DNA of 64,000 bases from Anoplolepis gracilipes. Taxonomy: Eukaryota; Arthropoda; Insecta; Hymenoptera; Formicidae. The stretch's first letter is position 1; the number at the start of each line of letters is the position of its first letter. This document shows positions 23,881 through 37,160 of this stretch, one piece after another. Under the pieces are notes generated by a model that worked only from the letters and a program-made list of their open reading frames with translations, ran no database searches and was not told the origin of the DNA. The stretch covers positions 5,649,501 to 5,713,500 of the forward strand of contig NC_132974.1 of assembly GCF_047496725.1 (NCBI RefSeq). Direction: 5' to 3'. A program made the position numbers and the translations under genes.

Positions 23881-26800
23881 CGTGGCAATAAGGACGAGAA
23901 TTTTCTCTTCTTTAATTGGTTTCTATTATTATTTTAACTTTACATTACAGTCACTTATTTTATTTCTATTAAAATAATCAGTATACCAATAATTAGATAC
24001 TTTTCTGAACTGTCAATTGTCAAATAAATACTTATAATTGTCTTTAAATAAATGAAATTAAATAAATTACTATTATTATTTAAATATAAAAAAAGCAAAA
24101 TTGTATAAAAAGTATTATTACATGTAAGTAAAGTTAATCGAAAATAAAAATATTACAAACAACTGAAATAGATTAATTCCTGTATAATTGTAGATAATTA
24201 TTTACAACTCTTTGAATTGCTAGAATTTCTGTACATGTTAAATGTCATCGCGTTAGAATAGAACAGAATTAGAGAATTAACAGAGAGAACAGATTTAACT
24301 TTCTGTAAAAGTACAAACAGCAAGATATAATCACACGCTTTAACTTGTCTTTAGTCTACTAGTCTAAAGCCATTAACAAACGCGACAAGAATTCGTCAAT
24401 ACGTAATTAAGGTAGGTTCAAAGAACATCGAACAATGAGCGATTAAAGTACTTATCAACTATCATCATCTTCCTCGAATGGTCATTAGAGCGTCTAGAGC
24501 TTAAACTACTTAACATCCAAATTCCTGTCATCATGAATATCTATTTGACGGAGAATTTAGAGCTCTTTCGTTCACTCTCATTCAGCTAAAACGATCAGTC
24601 TCTCCAAGAAGTTAAGACGATCAATTTCACAGCAAAGTTCTTATCTAAAAACCTGAACGTTGAAAACAACTCAGCTTACCATCTTCACAATACTTTATCA
24701 TCTTTGTATGCATTAAAGGCACCTCGCGATACTAGAAAATATCATGGTAGCCTGGAGAAAAATCAAATATCTTTTTGACAGGCTTCTCGTTTTGAGAAGC
24801 ACTTCATCCGGCGTTATCATCCCGATGTATGCATCATCCAGTTTGCGGAAAGAAGTTCTTTCTGAAGCGCGCTTTCTTGCGTCGGGAAGCCTGAGATATA
24901 GCGAGAATAATTCTCGTGAAACCCATAAAGCTCTATCGCGTGAGCCGCCAAAACGAATACATAAGAACACTCGTTGAATTCTAGATGAGATAAAATTTTC
25001 TTAGACACATATTGCTGTTCAACATTAATTTTATCTCAAAAATTGAATTATAAAATAAAAATTTATTCAAATAAAATACACTTGAAGCGAATAATAAGAT
25101 CATATATATTCTTCAGAAATATTACATAAAAGATATCAAATTTTTTTTTCAGAAAAAAATTTGAAATCGAAAATGAACACTTTAAATATTACTTTTGTTT
25201 TGGAGCTACGTTTAACAGTTTCTTTTTTGGATGTCAGTCAAATTAATCAGAAAGTAACGATAAAATTAATACGTTTCATTGTATAACAGAAGAAAGAAAT
25301 GTTTCTCAGAGATTGAATAATAAAGGTATACTCTTTTCAAACAAACGGGATTTTAAAGTGTAAAATTGCGAAGCAGAGAGGATAAAAGACAGTTCGACAG
25401 GTGTTTTCGAAAATCTGGACTGTCTGAACGAGTGCTAGTAGCTTTTTCGCGTTTTCGAGTTTAATGGCCTTTCACAGCGGGCTTACGTCAGGTTTCAATT
25501 TACAATGTGCAAAATTGCCACGAAACTTTTTCTCCGGAAAAGAATCCTCTAGCCCTCTGGCAATCAATGCGACAAAGTGGTTTTTATGTCGGATTCCTGG
25601 ATCCAATCGTGAATCGATTTTTGTATTTTCCTGAATATCCTAGATTAATTATTAGTTGACAGTTTATAATTCTAACATTAAACAAAATTTTATATTATAT
25701 GCAGAAAAAATTATATTTTACAAATGTATGAATAGCATTGTACTTAATTTTTAATCAACTTTTAATTTATTCTAACATTTTTGCATTTGAAATCTGTTTT
25801 CTTAAGAAAAATTAGAAAATATCTTATTATTATAAAACATTTTGAAAATCATAAAATATTTTTAAAAATTTATAAAACATTTTTAAACATTATTCTAATC
25901 ATAAGAAAAAATTGACGCTTGGAGATTTGATTTATTTGATACATTACTATTTTTGTTAATCAAAAAGTCATTCACAATTCCGATATTAACTTTCCACTAC
26001 AATAGTTTTATTAATATTAAATTCTCATGGCTTTATTGTAATTTGAAAATAAATAATTTTCGCAAAAAAATTTATTATGCCAAAGTATCTAATATAGTTT
26101 TATTGATATTGCCAGTCCGTGCAAACTTCTCGAATCTATAACTTTGAGTTTTTAAACTCGGAATATACTGCAAAGCAGTCACTACGAAGTCACGAAACGG
26201 CCGCTCCAGCTAAAACGAGCAAATCCTCGAAGGGACTACAGTGATTTTCCAGATGGACGAAGTTTTAAAGCACGTCACGGGATGGTACGCGTCTCGGTAC
26301 AAGTGTTTTCCGAAAGCCAGCCGGGAAAAGTCTGCGTAATCCCTACGGCTTTCCAAAGTTAACTAAAATTTCCTGTTTCTCCGAGTGTACCGCAGTATCA
26401 AACATAACATAAATGTTCAAAATATGTGGATGAAAAATTAAAGATTATACGCCTTCAAATCTCGAGATATGCATATTAAATTATGCTTCTTTGAAAATTT
26501 CAAAACCGCTGCAATATTCTATCATTTCATTGTTCTATATGTAATGTTTTAAAAAAAAAAAAAAAAAAAATAACTGCACAATCAGAAAATCATTCATACG
26601 CGAAATTGCTATGCGCGGAATAACAATAATTTGAAAAAAAAAACATTATGGAAGAAAATTGTCCTATCAATTCAATTGTCATCAGTTTGTCAATCAAACT
26701 AGTAGTTCAATTTAAAAAAAATAAAGATCGACATTTATATTTATATGCAGACATCTTTATAGCGCTTTTTTTTGCGAATCAATATATAAAATAGAATTTC

Positions 26801-27300
26801 TGCAGCCACATTCGGCTACACGCACATTCCCCGCCCTTATACCGCTATTTTTCATACTTTAAAAGCTTAATCTCACGAATTTATGAATTTTCCGCTCACG
26901 CGGGCCGTTGCCCTTCCCTCTTTTCGTCTTTTTATTCCATCTCTTTTCTTCCTGCATTGTCTGATACACGCGCTATTCTTCTGAAGAGAATAAGATACTT
27001 GAAAAATGCGGAAAGAAGATTAAGATTTTTCGAGTAATTTTTGTCGGAAGGAGTTTTTTGATATTAGTCGTATGTGAAAGCAAATATACAAAACATTTTA
27101 TTAATTATATAGTTTATATTCTATATATTCTACATTTTATCTCTTCTTCTTGACTATATTATTATTTAGTTCTGCTTATTATTTAATTCTACGTTCCATA
27201 GCTTTATACAAACTAATGTTATTAAATAAAATTCTGCCAGGTTATTTAGTGCTTAGTAAGGCTAAAGCTTAAGTTTCATTAGTTTCATTAGAGTTTCTAC
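23881..27300. other. Long AT-rich block with three small GC-richer patches
   Basis: AT-rich sequence predominates. GC-richer patches lie at about 24700-24980, 25380-25620 and 26170-26390. A self-complementary TTTCTTAAGAAA sits at about 25797-25808. A poly-A run lies at 26551-26570. I found no mobile element or gene. Confidence 0.5.
26551..26570. repeat. poly-A tract (20 A)
   Basis: This is a pure A run with no convincing retroposon body upstream. Confidence 0.93.
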
Positions 27301-27850
27301 GTATAATATATTCATCCGCGATGCAAATACCAGCACGCGGAGCAAAACCCAGATATAGGAGGCTCGCGACAACCAGCATTCGTCGTGATTCTCCTAGGCG
27401 CGATTTAAATTACGTGTCACGCAGATAATGCTGACGGGGCATGCGTTTGCGATATCGCGAGAACAAGTTACGTCTCGAGCCCGACGTAAAATATAAAGGA
27501 CAGCATCGATCGGCTTGCACGGCTGTTATACGGGGGCTGCGGCGAATGTCACTTTTTCATTCGGGATTATCGCGATTGCCGTAACGCGAGCTTTTGAAAA
27601 ATTAGCCGACGGCCTCCTCCCCCTTCTCTTTCTCTCTTTCTGTCTCTCCGTCCTAGGATCAGCGCCAGCTTTTTTTTCCGCGCGATGTAACGGCCACAAA
27701 AGGGCGGATAGAGACAATAAATGGGATCGAGAACTCGCGGAATACTCCATTTACCTTCGTTCCCTTATCGTGCCCCTTTTATCCCACCCTCCGCTCCTGT
27801 ACTTTTCGGAAATGTGAGAAAATTCGGGCGAGCGCGCGAGGAAGAAAAAT
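27301..27850. other. CpG-rich island
   Basis: GC-richer, CpG-dense sequence includes GATATCGCGA and several CGCG sites. Opposed open frames overlap here (plus 27515-27817, minus 27526-27750) and neither is recognisable. A regulatory or exonic role is possible but not shown. Confidence 0.45.
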
Positions 27851-30840
27851 AAAAGCAGAAAAAATTAATGAGATATTTAAGATTATACAGATTATCTAAA
27901 GAAATATGTAGATTATTTAAAAACCCAGTAAAAATCGATAGTGATTGAATTTAGCAATAAAAGAAATTTGTTAAAAATGATAAAAATATTGCACTTTTTC
28001 TTTTTCTTAATTGTATGTTATATTTTCACATAATAATCCATAACTGATAGCGAGAAAAAATTCAAGGTACATCGAACTTACAGATTTCAATTTCATTGAA
28101 TTATTTCAATTGGTATAATATTTATGGTTCTTAAAATGTACAATATCTGCCAAAAGGGATTGTTATATCGATTGAATTTTATACTTACAAAAAAAGAAAG
28201 TCTGTATTTTACTCTAATTTTGTCTCTAATTTTTCAAAATGCAATAAATTGATAATACAATCTTGTCGCCCTACTTCTACTAAATTTGCGATCCTACTAT
28301 CTCGACTACCATTACAAAGAGTTGATACTTTATCGATTTATTTTACTTTACGATTTGGCAAGCGCTCAGTTCGCTTTATGCGGGCGATTCGCTAATTACA
28401 ACATGCCAGAGTCGCAATGCAGAATGAAAAGAGCCTGCGAGACTTGAACTTTACGAGAGCGAGAGCGAACGGCGCGAAAAAGGAACGTAGAATAAAGTTG
28501 CATCGTCGAGAGATCAGACTGGCTGGCAGCCAAATTAACAGTTGATTTCGATGCAAGTCGCACTGGAATACTAGAGAGCATGGCCGACGAGGAATTGGTC
28601 AATGTCCGGAACTACTGGATATTATGCTTGACGGTTGTAATCGAAAGATACTCGATTAATAAAAATAATCTGATAATACGAATGTAGTGTGTTTATATAT
28701 GTATTATATCAAATATTTCAACCATATTAAATTGGATAATTTTGAAGCTTCCTTCTTATGTAGATAAAAACTATACACATAAAGGGAAATGTCCAATGGA
28801 GATTGATAAAATGAACAAATGTAACAACACACATTATATAATTTTGTTGTAGATAAATTTTATCGCATACTCTTGCTTAAATAAAAAAAAACAGACAGCA
28901 GTAAGAATAAGTAGGAATTGAAATCCCGCTATATGTTCGATGGATCACCCTAAAGTATAAATTGCAAACTTTTATCGCATTAGCGACAGAAAAAACGCCT
29001 CGCAAATGGACGGATCGTTCGAAAGTAGATTGCATTGTAGAGATTCGAGAGTTTCATTTCAAATCCAATTCCCGACAACCCAACAAAACTGCGCGCAACA
29101 ACAGAGACCGCACCTATCGACGTTCCCCACGTGCACACAGAGAAACATCCCGTGAGCATTCGACGTATCCAGATCCCAGAATTCTAATTACCGCGACTGA
29201 GCATGTTAATTAGCAACCGGCCTTTCCCTCTGTGCCGATTACAATTCGCAGATTCTTTCCCCAGCGCAATTTCGTTCGTTCATTCATTCATTCGTAACAA
29301 GATCACGATATATCGATGTATAAGCACTTTTGATTGCTGAACGATAAGATAATAAAAACGATGATATAACACAGCGTAGGGCAATAAGATGACTTGGAAT
29401 TTATCGTAATTTCGGTATAGAGTTAATATTTTCATGGTAAAATTCAGCGAATTGAAATATTTACATAGCTGTAATATATAGTACGCTACTAAAAAAGCGA
29501 AAAATTTAAATATAGCTGCATTCGCAATCCTCGACGGATATCTATCGGGAAATGAATATAGCACATTTACTTTACGACACGACTTCGAAATAGGGCACTT
29601 ATAATATCTCGATAAAAAGTTGCCTCCTGTCCGCGGTAATCGCATCGACCCTCGTTCTTCATAACGTCTTTTCGCGTAAAATATAATCGCCCGTCCTGCG
29701 TAATGCAAAACTGTCTAATATATTAATAGTTGAATAAAGCACTCAATTTTTCAACTTCAGGCTTCGGCAACGCAATTTTTCGCGGATAATCGGCATAATA
29801 TTCGACGACAAACAGATCAATAATTAAGATGTTGTTTAAAAGAAATGTTCGGAAATGAAAATGGTAAAACAATTCAATTTGCGTAACTAACAATTATTAT
29901 CGGCAATAACTACTATAAAATATATTTTTAATACCGAAGATATATAATTTTTTTTTTTTTTTAAGATTTTGATGTCGTTTTCTTCTTTATTTGTATTACG
30001 TTTATATTTTAATCACGTATAATTTTTATTACATTAGTAGTTTATTATTGCTCTTGGTTATATGTTGCATGTTACGGATTTTAGCTTTCAATAACAAAGT
30101 TTCAGCTATATATTGTACATTGGCAGCATTCGTATCGAATTCTATGAAGCATTATCTAACCACAATATCGGTTCGTTAAAATTAGCAGAAAATCTATTTG
30201 CTTGTTGTAGAACTCCTAGTTTAGGTCAGAACTCTCGGTTCAAAACAGGTTGCTGACTGAGCGATAATAATGTTTACCTAGTGAAATTGCTCCTGTATTC
30301 ACTATCAAACTGATTTATATCGCTCTATATATAAACTATTTATAACCAATCTAGTTACACATTACTCTTGAGAACGGAATGTTGCTTTCAATCATAAATT
30401 CAATTAATATTTAACTGACCGTATCTCCCCCTTCACCCTTTATCTATCTATTTATTTATCTATCTCTATCTCTCAATTGATAATAGTCATCCTATTAATA
30501 TTATGTTATTATTAAACCAGATATATGCAGCATGTCAACGAATTTTCATTCAATATACATAAAGCAGTTCCCACTAAAACTAGAATTGTAGACAAATCAT
30601 ACATAATTGCTATAAAATAAATTATTATTGCATTATTTGGAAGGGAGGGGCGAATAATGCCCTTATTACAGGATGCATTATTAATTTTAACAGAATTAAC
30701 ACCGTATAGCGGTATTAAAGAGATCAAACGAAATATCAAAAATTACCTTGTAATTAAAACAAATAAAATAAGAATATCAAATATATGTACATATAGAAAA
30801 TTGTAAATGTCGAAGATTAAAGAGATCGAACATATTTTCT
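27851..30840. other. AT-rich block with two GC-richer patches and a TATC repeat
   Basis: GC-richer patches lie at about 28370-28640 and 28960-29290. In the first, a short open frame starts with ATGGCCGACGAGGAA at 28580 and runs only 35 codons. The minus-strand frame at 29280-29708 (142 codons) is rich in Tyr, Phe, Ile and Leu, as expected of AT-rich DNA, and is not recognised. Confidence 0.5.
30441..30475. repeat. (TATC)n-type tetranucleotide repeat
   Basis: An imperfect TATC/TATT tetramer run grades into TCTC. It is short and interrupted. Confidence 0.85.
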
Positions 30841-32930
30841 ATCCCGCTCGTCTCTTAATCTCGCTACGCTTAAATCCCGACAATTATTCCGATTGGCGAT
30901 TCATTATTCGCGTTCCAGCTGTCGCAATTACTTTGCCGACGGCAAGCCACCACTAAAGCGACAATCGGAATCTCATAAATACGCAATGCGGTCCGTACTC
31001 ACTCCTCGAGAGTTTCTTTACTTAAAGCTATCCATCCTTACGAGAGAATCGTCGCATCTTTTCTCGCCATTTCTCTTCGACAGTCTCGCTCGCTTGGTCC
31101 GCACCAGTTTTGAAGTTATCGGCGCAAGTTTGCCGTACGAGACGCCAAAGGGGCTCTGATCACTCTTGGGAAATCTCGCGAAGCTTCCCGAAAGAAGACA
31201 ATAATTAGAACGTTCGCCGTGGTACTTTACGTCAGCGGCGTTTAACCGTCCCCGGAGGCGACTGAAGATATATCTTGATTACTGTAAGAGATCGTTTCTT
31301 AAAATTTTAGCACTAGAGAAATTACCGATCGCTTTCACCAACTTTTTTACGAGCTTCACGTGCAGTAACAAAACATTTACGATTAACAATAAACGATTTA
31401 TTGTACAACTTAACACAAATAATTAATAGATAATAATAAATAGTAATTAATAATTAATAGAAATTTTTGTAATAATGACAAAATCAAGCAAATTGATTTT
31501 TATTTTGTTCCCAATTTTATATTCTTGGTAATTACTATATATATGAAGAGAGCTATATAAATCAAAATTTACAAATATATTTTTAAATAAACTTATTGTT
31601 AGATTAACATGTGTTATTTGCATATCAATATTATTATTATTGACTACAATAAATGTTTAAGTTCGTATAAAAATGCAAGTGAGGTTTTTATCAAAAAATA
31701 TGTAAAACAAATTTACGAGGCAACGTGACTCGCACTCTTATATGTTTAATGATAATTAGTTTTGCAGAAAACTCTGCACGCACTTCTTGAACGCGGAAAT
31801 TGATTAAGCTTTGTGATTACGGAGCCGGCTGTCGTAGCAATGCTTAAACCAGGTGAACAATATAAAAAGCGGCTATAAAAAAAATGAATAGTAAATTAAG
31901 TGCGCCCAGTCCGTCAGTAAAAAATAATCACGCGCTACATAAATTATAGGGTGTGTCGTATGCGTGAAATGCAAAGTAACGCGAAAATATGTCGAGTATC
32001 CTAAGTTCAAGAAATAATTGTTAGACTGTGATAAATTACGAAAAATCGGCAAATCTTAATTGCTACTATTATTTAGTAGCAATTAAAATAAGAATACCGA
32101 AAATCAAAGTGCGATTAATTACCCGTCGCCTGCATTTCATGCTATGGGTTTTGAACATTTGGCAATGATTGCCCCGGCCATACGGAATATTTAGTTAATC
32201 GATTAACCGATTGCTTTTGATTAAAAAAAAAATATGATTTCTAAAAGTCTTCTCTCGTCGAATATTCAATATCGATGATACAATTAGAAAATTCGCTTTT
32301 CAGCTTATTCGCCTGTAAAAAGAATACTAAAGTATACTAAAAAATTAAATTTTTAGAATAATTAATTTCAAAATACCAGACCAATTGTCAGATTAAATGC
32401 TGCAAAGAAATACAATTCTCGTAATCGCTAGGTAAATATATTCATATTAAAATTGTTATTCATTTTCTTTTGCCAATATAGAATTTCTGTCAAACATTGC
32501 GCAGTGAAACACTCGCGGGTGTTTTATTTTCTGACTTTCATCGTTCCTCTTTCACCGGCTCAATTATCGACATTCCACCGCGCCGCCGGAAACGAATAGG
32601 TCACCGGTAACCCTTTTTCCCTCCGTCCAACGGAACACACGATATCAAACAATGATATTTTGCACAATGTCGCCGGCTGAGCGGATCGCCTGCATTCGTT
32701 CGTTCCGTCGCATTGGTGCGGAAACGCGACAGCGGATCATCCGGTCCGCTATAAACGATGCCCGGAAGTTTCATCCGTTATTAAACAATTTCGTCGTATC
32801 TATCGGAATGCGTGACTCACTATTTCGTCAAAAGCCCTTGGTAAAACAAATTGCCACGAGTAACTTCCGATTTTCCAACTTTCTCAAAGTCCTATCTACG
32901 TCCTATCACTTCTCGATCAATTAAACCTTT
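30841..32930. other. Two small CpG islands flanking an AT-rich segment
   Basis: CpG-bearing patches at about 30840-31290 and 32500-32930 flank AT-rich DNA. The left patch has an 88-codon plus-strand open frame at 30893-31159 and the right one a 90-codon frame at 32652-32924; neither shows a known domain. The AT-rich middle carries a small hairpin at 32056-32087 (13-bp perfect arms, 5-bp loop) and two TATAAAAA motifs at 31861 and 31874 without a well-placed initiator. Confidence 0.45.
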
Positions 32931-33430
32931 AATTAGTTGAGAGTAATTTTCGAAAACGTATAAGGGTCTACTATATAACACGCAAGTAAGGATTAAATAC
33001 TGGATTGTTTAAAAGTAGATCGTTCCTTCTAGAATAGTCTATTTAACGAGATGGAGAGAATTTACATATTTTCGTTAATATAATATTTTTAATAAATGTT
33101 CTATTACAAAAATGTTATAGATTAGTTTTAATAACATTGATTATCAAAAGAATATTGTTATTTAAAATACATGTAAATAATGTTAACTTTATTTTTCTGT
33201 GCGACTATGTCAGTCATCGTCTTTATAGTTCTGTTATGTTAGACACGATCATATTAATTCATATAAATGGAACCTCCGAATACGTAGGAATAGCTATCCA
33301 TGCCCGTCCGTATTGCGTATTACTATTCCGTCGCCGCACCGGACGTCCGGTGTCGGCACAGGAAAACGCGTCTCGCCGATCGGGAAAGGTTAGCCCAGCG
33401 TGATCATGCACGCAGGTATGGGCGCAAGTA
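32931..33430. other. AT-rich sequence passing into a small CpG patch
   Basis: The segment from 32931 to about 33250 is AT-rich and featureless. About 33255-33430 is GC-richer, with overlapping open frames on both strands. This patch directly abuts the left end of the element at 33431. Confidence 0.45.
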
Positions 33431-33978
33431 TATACAGGGTGTTTGATTGTAAAAAAATGAAAGAATGTCAATCACAAACGTCAATCAAAAGAGCAACTCT
33501 CATATATTCAAGCAATAAATTTGCACCAATATATTTTATTCTAAAAAAAAATCTCCATTCTGTAAATAAAATAACTTACGTATATATTTACATCGTTTTA
33601 TTTCTCTAACTTGTTCATTTTGACAAAGTAAATACATTTCTGGCTACACATGTAAGCAGCTAGGCAAACTGCAATTTAAAATGTGCAACTAGTTACGAGA
33701 AAAGGGAGATGACTCTGGAGAAACTCTGAGAAATTCGTTGAGTTATACTAATTACACTTTGTGCACAGAATGGTATCTTTCTACATTTTGTATAAACATA
33801 CAATTGAGTAAAAAATATTAATAATAAAATGTCGCGAGCAATTAACGAAAATACTTTTTTGAAAAAGCGTGAACACAAGAAAGAAATAAGAGAGAAAAAA
33901 ATCATCCGTATTTCTACATTTTATATTCAAAAATGAATAAGAATGCAAATGAATAAGAATCTTGAACCACCCTGTATA
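33431..33978. mobile_element. Non-autonomous DNA element with TATACAGGGTG ends
   Basis: The left end reads TATACAGGGTGTTTGA and the right end reads TTGAACCACCCTGTATA, so the termini are inverted copies of about 16 bp with a few mismatches. If the outer TA at each end is the target duplication, the element spans about 33433-33976. The interior is AT-rich and non-coding; the short open frames on it are unrecognisable. A 16-bp unit beginning AAATGAATAAGAAT is tandemly duplicated at 33931-33961, next to the right end. The element lies within a CpG-bearing patch whose halves resume at both sides (to 33430 and from 33979), consistent with insertion. Superfamily not assigned. Confidence 0.65.
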
Positions 33979-35150
33979 CGAGGCATGCCGTCGCGCGACA
34001 AATGCGCGTCCGCACGTTTCCGCTTTGCGTTCATTCATTCTTTCGCCTTCACCTACGCGTCTCTCACTTTCGTCGAGCATTTCCTCCGTTCGTGGAATGA
34101 ATCATCCAACCTTACGCCTGCTCAGCGCCAGCACTGGCGCACGTTCTTCGACAATCTCGCGAAATTCCCGACATAACAGAAATTAATGGCCAGTTGATGA
34201 AACGTGCCATACCTACTCTGGCTACCCGCAAAATTCAGTGAGATTGTTCATAACTGGTTATTGTCAGATTTTTGTTAATTTAAAATTAATCGTATCATTC
34301 TTAAACTACTATCGTATCTCATATATTATCTTATGCAATCGACAAGATTTATTGCGATATTAAAAATGTATAATTGCTGTAATTAAATATACTTATTGTG
34401 CTTTTTACAATTGTACTTTGGTATTAGCTGTACATGCGTAAGAATAAACTGGTATTACTTTGTAAAAACTTATAAATAGTTGAAAATTGACTTTATTTTC
34501 ACACATACAATTTTAATTTTTAAGTTTTGATAATTTAAATAAATAGTTCTGACTATAAATAAATCAAACATAATGTTTCAGAATAAAATTTGGGCATTCA
34601 TGCAACATCTCATTATTTATATTATTTTTTCATCAAATTTTAAGAAATTTATAATTCTTCATGATGAGTTATATAAAATTCTGTTAAAAAAAAACAAATA
34701 TCGATTAAAATAAAATAATTGCTATATTTTAATAAATGTTTTAATAAATTTTTCGCTTTTAAAACTCTTTTTATATATAGAACTCGTAGAACTAACAAAT
34801 CTCTTAAAATCTGATAAAAATATTGAAGAAAATCTTACAGGACAAAACGGTGCATAAACTTGGCATCTTAGGCTTTTCTTCTCAGACATTTTCTTTGGTT
34901 GAATAGCTAGAACTATTTGTTGAAATTATTAATAATTATAAGCCTATTGGAAATAAAGTCAAAATTCTTAATAATTATTCAGAAATTTCTATGAAAGAAT
35001 ATTTTACGCCAGCTTTACACAAGCATTACAGCTCTCTCTTTCTAATGCCTTAAATAATTTTTATTTTAACAATATTTATAGTCAATATTTTTAAGATGAT
35101 AATTGAAAAACGTGACTTTTGTGTGCATTTAATCCAGGCTCTCTATCAGT
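33979..35150. other. Short CpG patch followed by AT-rich block
   Basis: CpG-bearing sequence to about 34230 carries two overlapping plus-strand open frames (33943-34176 and 33962-34186). The remainder is AT-rich with no gene or element recognised. Confidence 0.45.
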
Positions 35151-35691
35151 ATCGTATAAAGCATGACATCTACGTTGCTTTGTTCCAACAGGTCCGGAAT
35201 TAGCGGCTGTTCGGCTGATTTCCGGTTGCAAATCTTCGAATCCGCGATGAAATCGCCATGTCGATCAGTGGTCTACGCGTCAATTGCGAAGGGGCCATCG
35301 TCCCTCTTACATATCGCGTTAACAAGCCGCCGTACAATGGCTATTATTGTCCGACTGGTAGGTAGATAGATAGATAGGTATACTAGGTAGGTGGAGGTAA
35401 TGGAACGTGAGTATACACGTGAGTATACACGTGCATATGTATGCGAAGGATCGCGACTGGCTCGTGTCTACGTGGTCTGCCTGTAGCACCCTACACCTCC
35501 AGAACGCGAAAGACACACGTATCCGACATTGGCGGTAATCGCGAACTTTCTCACGGGGACCTGCCGACCGATAATGGCCGGTGTTACGCATGATAATGCC
35601 GACGTGATTGCCCCTCGTAACTGATCTCATCGAATGCCACACGTGAGCCAGCATCTAGCAGCATTTGATAGCTCTATACGTACATCTGACG
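35151..35691. other. CpG island with short tandem repeats
   Basis: GC-richer sequence contains a TAGA/TAGG-type run at about 35357-35395 and a 12-bp direct repeat at 35405-35433. The minus-strand open frame 35319-35654 (111 codons) crosses both repeats and matches nothing I know. Confidence 0.5.
35405..35433. repeat. 12-bp direct repeat (ACGTGAGTATAC, 2.4 copies)
   Basis: Two perfect copies are followed by a partial third, ACGTG, so the unit also repeats the E-box-like CACGTG at each junction. Confidence 0.9.
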
Positions 35692-36254
35692 TTCGCGAGT
35701 AACTATATGCAAATATGACGCTCTTATAAAATTACAAATCCCTTTTTGGATTTCTTAATCCTGTAAATATAAAATATCTTATTAAAACAATAAAATTTGC
35801 AGCAAAATTAGAATCTTACTGTAAGAATAGAGAGAAAGTTGCACGCAAATGATATTTTTAAAATCAGAATATATTTTTTCTTACAAAATAAAATTATCTA
35901 GCGTCTATTAAAAAAATTTTCTTATATATGATATAAAACATTTGAGCAGCATTTTATTTGAAAAATCGAAAAATCTTTCGCGAGTAACTATATGCAAATA
36001 TGACGCTCTTATAAAATTACAAATCCCTTTTTGGATTTCTTAATCCTGTAAATATAAAATATCTTATTAAAAAAATAAAATTTGTAGCAAAATTAGAATC
36101 TTACTGTAAAAATAGAGAGAAAGTTGCACGCAAATGATATTTTTAAAATCAGAATATATTTTTTCTTACAAAATAAAATTATCTAGCGTCTATTAAAAAA
36201 TTTTCTTATATAAAACATTTGAGCAGCATTTTATTTGAAAAATCGAAAAATCTT
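35692..36254. repeat. Recent 285-bp tandem duplication
   Basis: Copy 1 at 35692-35976 is followed immediately by copy 2 at 35977-36254. Both begin TTCGCGAGTAACTATATGC. I count three substitutions plus deletions of 1 and about 7 bases in copy 2, so the copies are about 99% identical apart from the indels. Neither copy has coding potential. A GA tract lies at 36292-36310, shortly after the second copy. Confidence 0.95.
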
Positions 36255-36291
36255 CTCTGAAATTTTGCCATATCATAAATATGAATGAAAA

Positions 36292-36310
36292 AGAGAGAGA
36301 GAGAGAGAAA
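36292..36310. repeat. Short GA tract
   Basis: A GAGAGAGA-type run of about 19 bases ends in AAAG. Confidence 0.9.
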
Positions 36311-36430
36311 GAATACTATTTAAACTATTAATATATGCTATTTAAATTATTAAAATATTAAAATATAAAGTATAAAAATTAGTTATAAGATTCATATTTT
36401 TATTGAAGGGATGAAAACTAAAAGGAGAAA

Positions 36431-37160
36431 TTTTTTCGGCGTTCGCCGCCTATGCGTTCACATATAGCGAAACATTCGAAACAGGCAGCCCTTAGGTCAC
36501 CTTGTCGTCATCAACTCTTCGTCAGTATCTACCGAGTACAGAAAAATTCCGGTCACGAATCCTCTCCTGGTTGGGAGGAGCTACTCTCACCGCGAAAGAT
36601 CGCGCCTCTGCTCGACCATTCCTGCCATTCTCGAAATGAAATTGCGCGATTACCTTTCGTTTCACGCTTTCTACATCCCTATGCGACGTATACCTCTCAC
36701 CATTATTCGATAGAATATTCTACCAACTTGAAGAATACAAACATAATGTTGCTTTCTTGCATTGTACGTGATGCATCAACATTACTTATACTTACTTATT
36801 CTATTTATAAATAATGCAACTGTAAATTTCATTAAAAGTGTGAGAAGATATTTAAATCCAATAATTCTTCCCGATGTAATTTAATATTTAAATCTAGTAA
36901 CTCTCTAAAAAAATCAAGACTTTTATATAAATCATTATTAATCCAGATCCTTCTCACATTGTAGAGTACAATAAAAGATTAAAATTTTTTACAAGCGCAA
37001 TTGTTCGATCTCACTGTTAAGAATTTAATAAAATCAGATGTAGTAAGAAGAGAGAATGTATTCAGAGATATACTTTTGTACATAAAATACGAATAATATT
37101 TATACATTTATTGGATGTCTGTTACGTTATTTACACATTGATTTCGAATCTTTTTTTTTC
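36431..37160. other. Small GC-richer patch then AT-rich DNA
   Basis: About 36435-36700 is GC-richer and contains a 120-codon plus-strand open frame (36452-36814) with no recognisable domain. The rest is AT-rich. Confidence 0.45.

Noticed and set aside
26521..26575. Possible retroposon ending in poly-A
   Set aside because: No internal promoter boxes, element body or flanking target duplication could be identified; a simple A run is sufficient.
28580..28687. ATGGCCGACGAGGAA start with good context
   Set aside because: The frame ends after 35 codons and I see no convincing splice donor to extend it.
29280..29708. 142-codon minus-strand open frame
   Set aside because: The Tyr/Phe/Ile/Leu-rich composition follows base composition and no known membrane-protein motif is visible. 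It could be checked by homology but is not supported.
31861..31916. Two TATAAAAA motifs with a TCAGTA downstream
   Set aside because: The spacing from either TATA to TCAGTA is about 40-50 bases, too long for a standard core promoter.
35692..36254. Direct repeats considered as LTRs or a CRISPR-like array
   Set aside because: Only two abutting copies, with no internal region and no spacers; a tandem duplication explains them.
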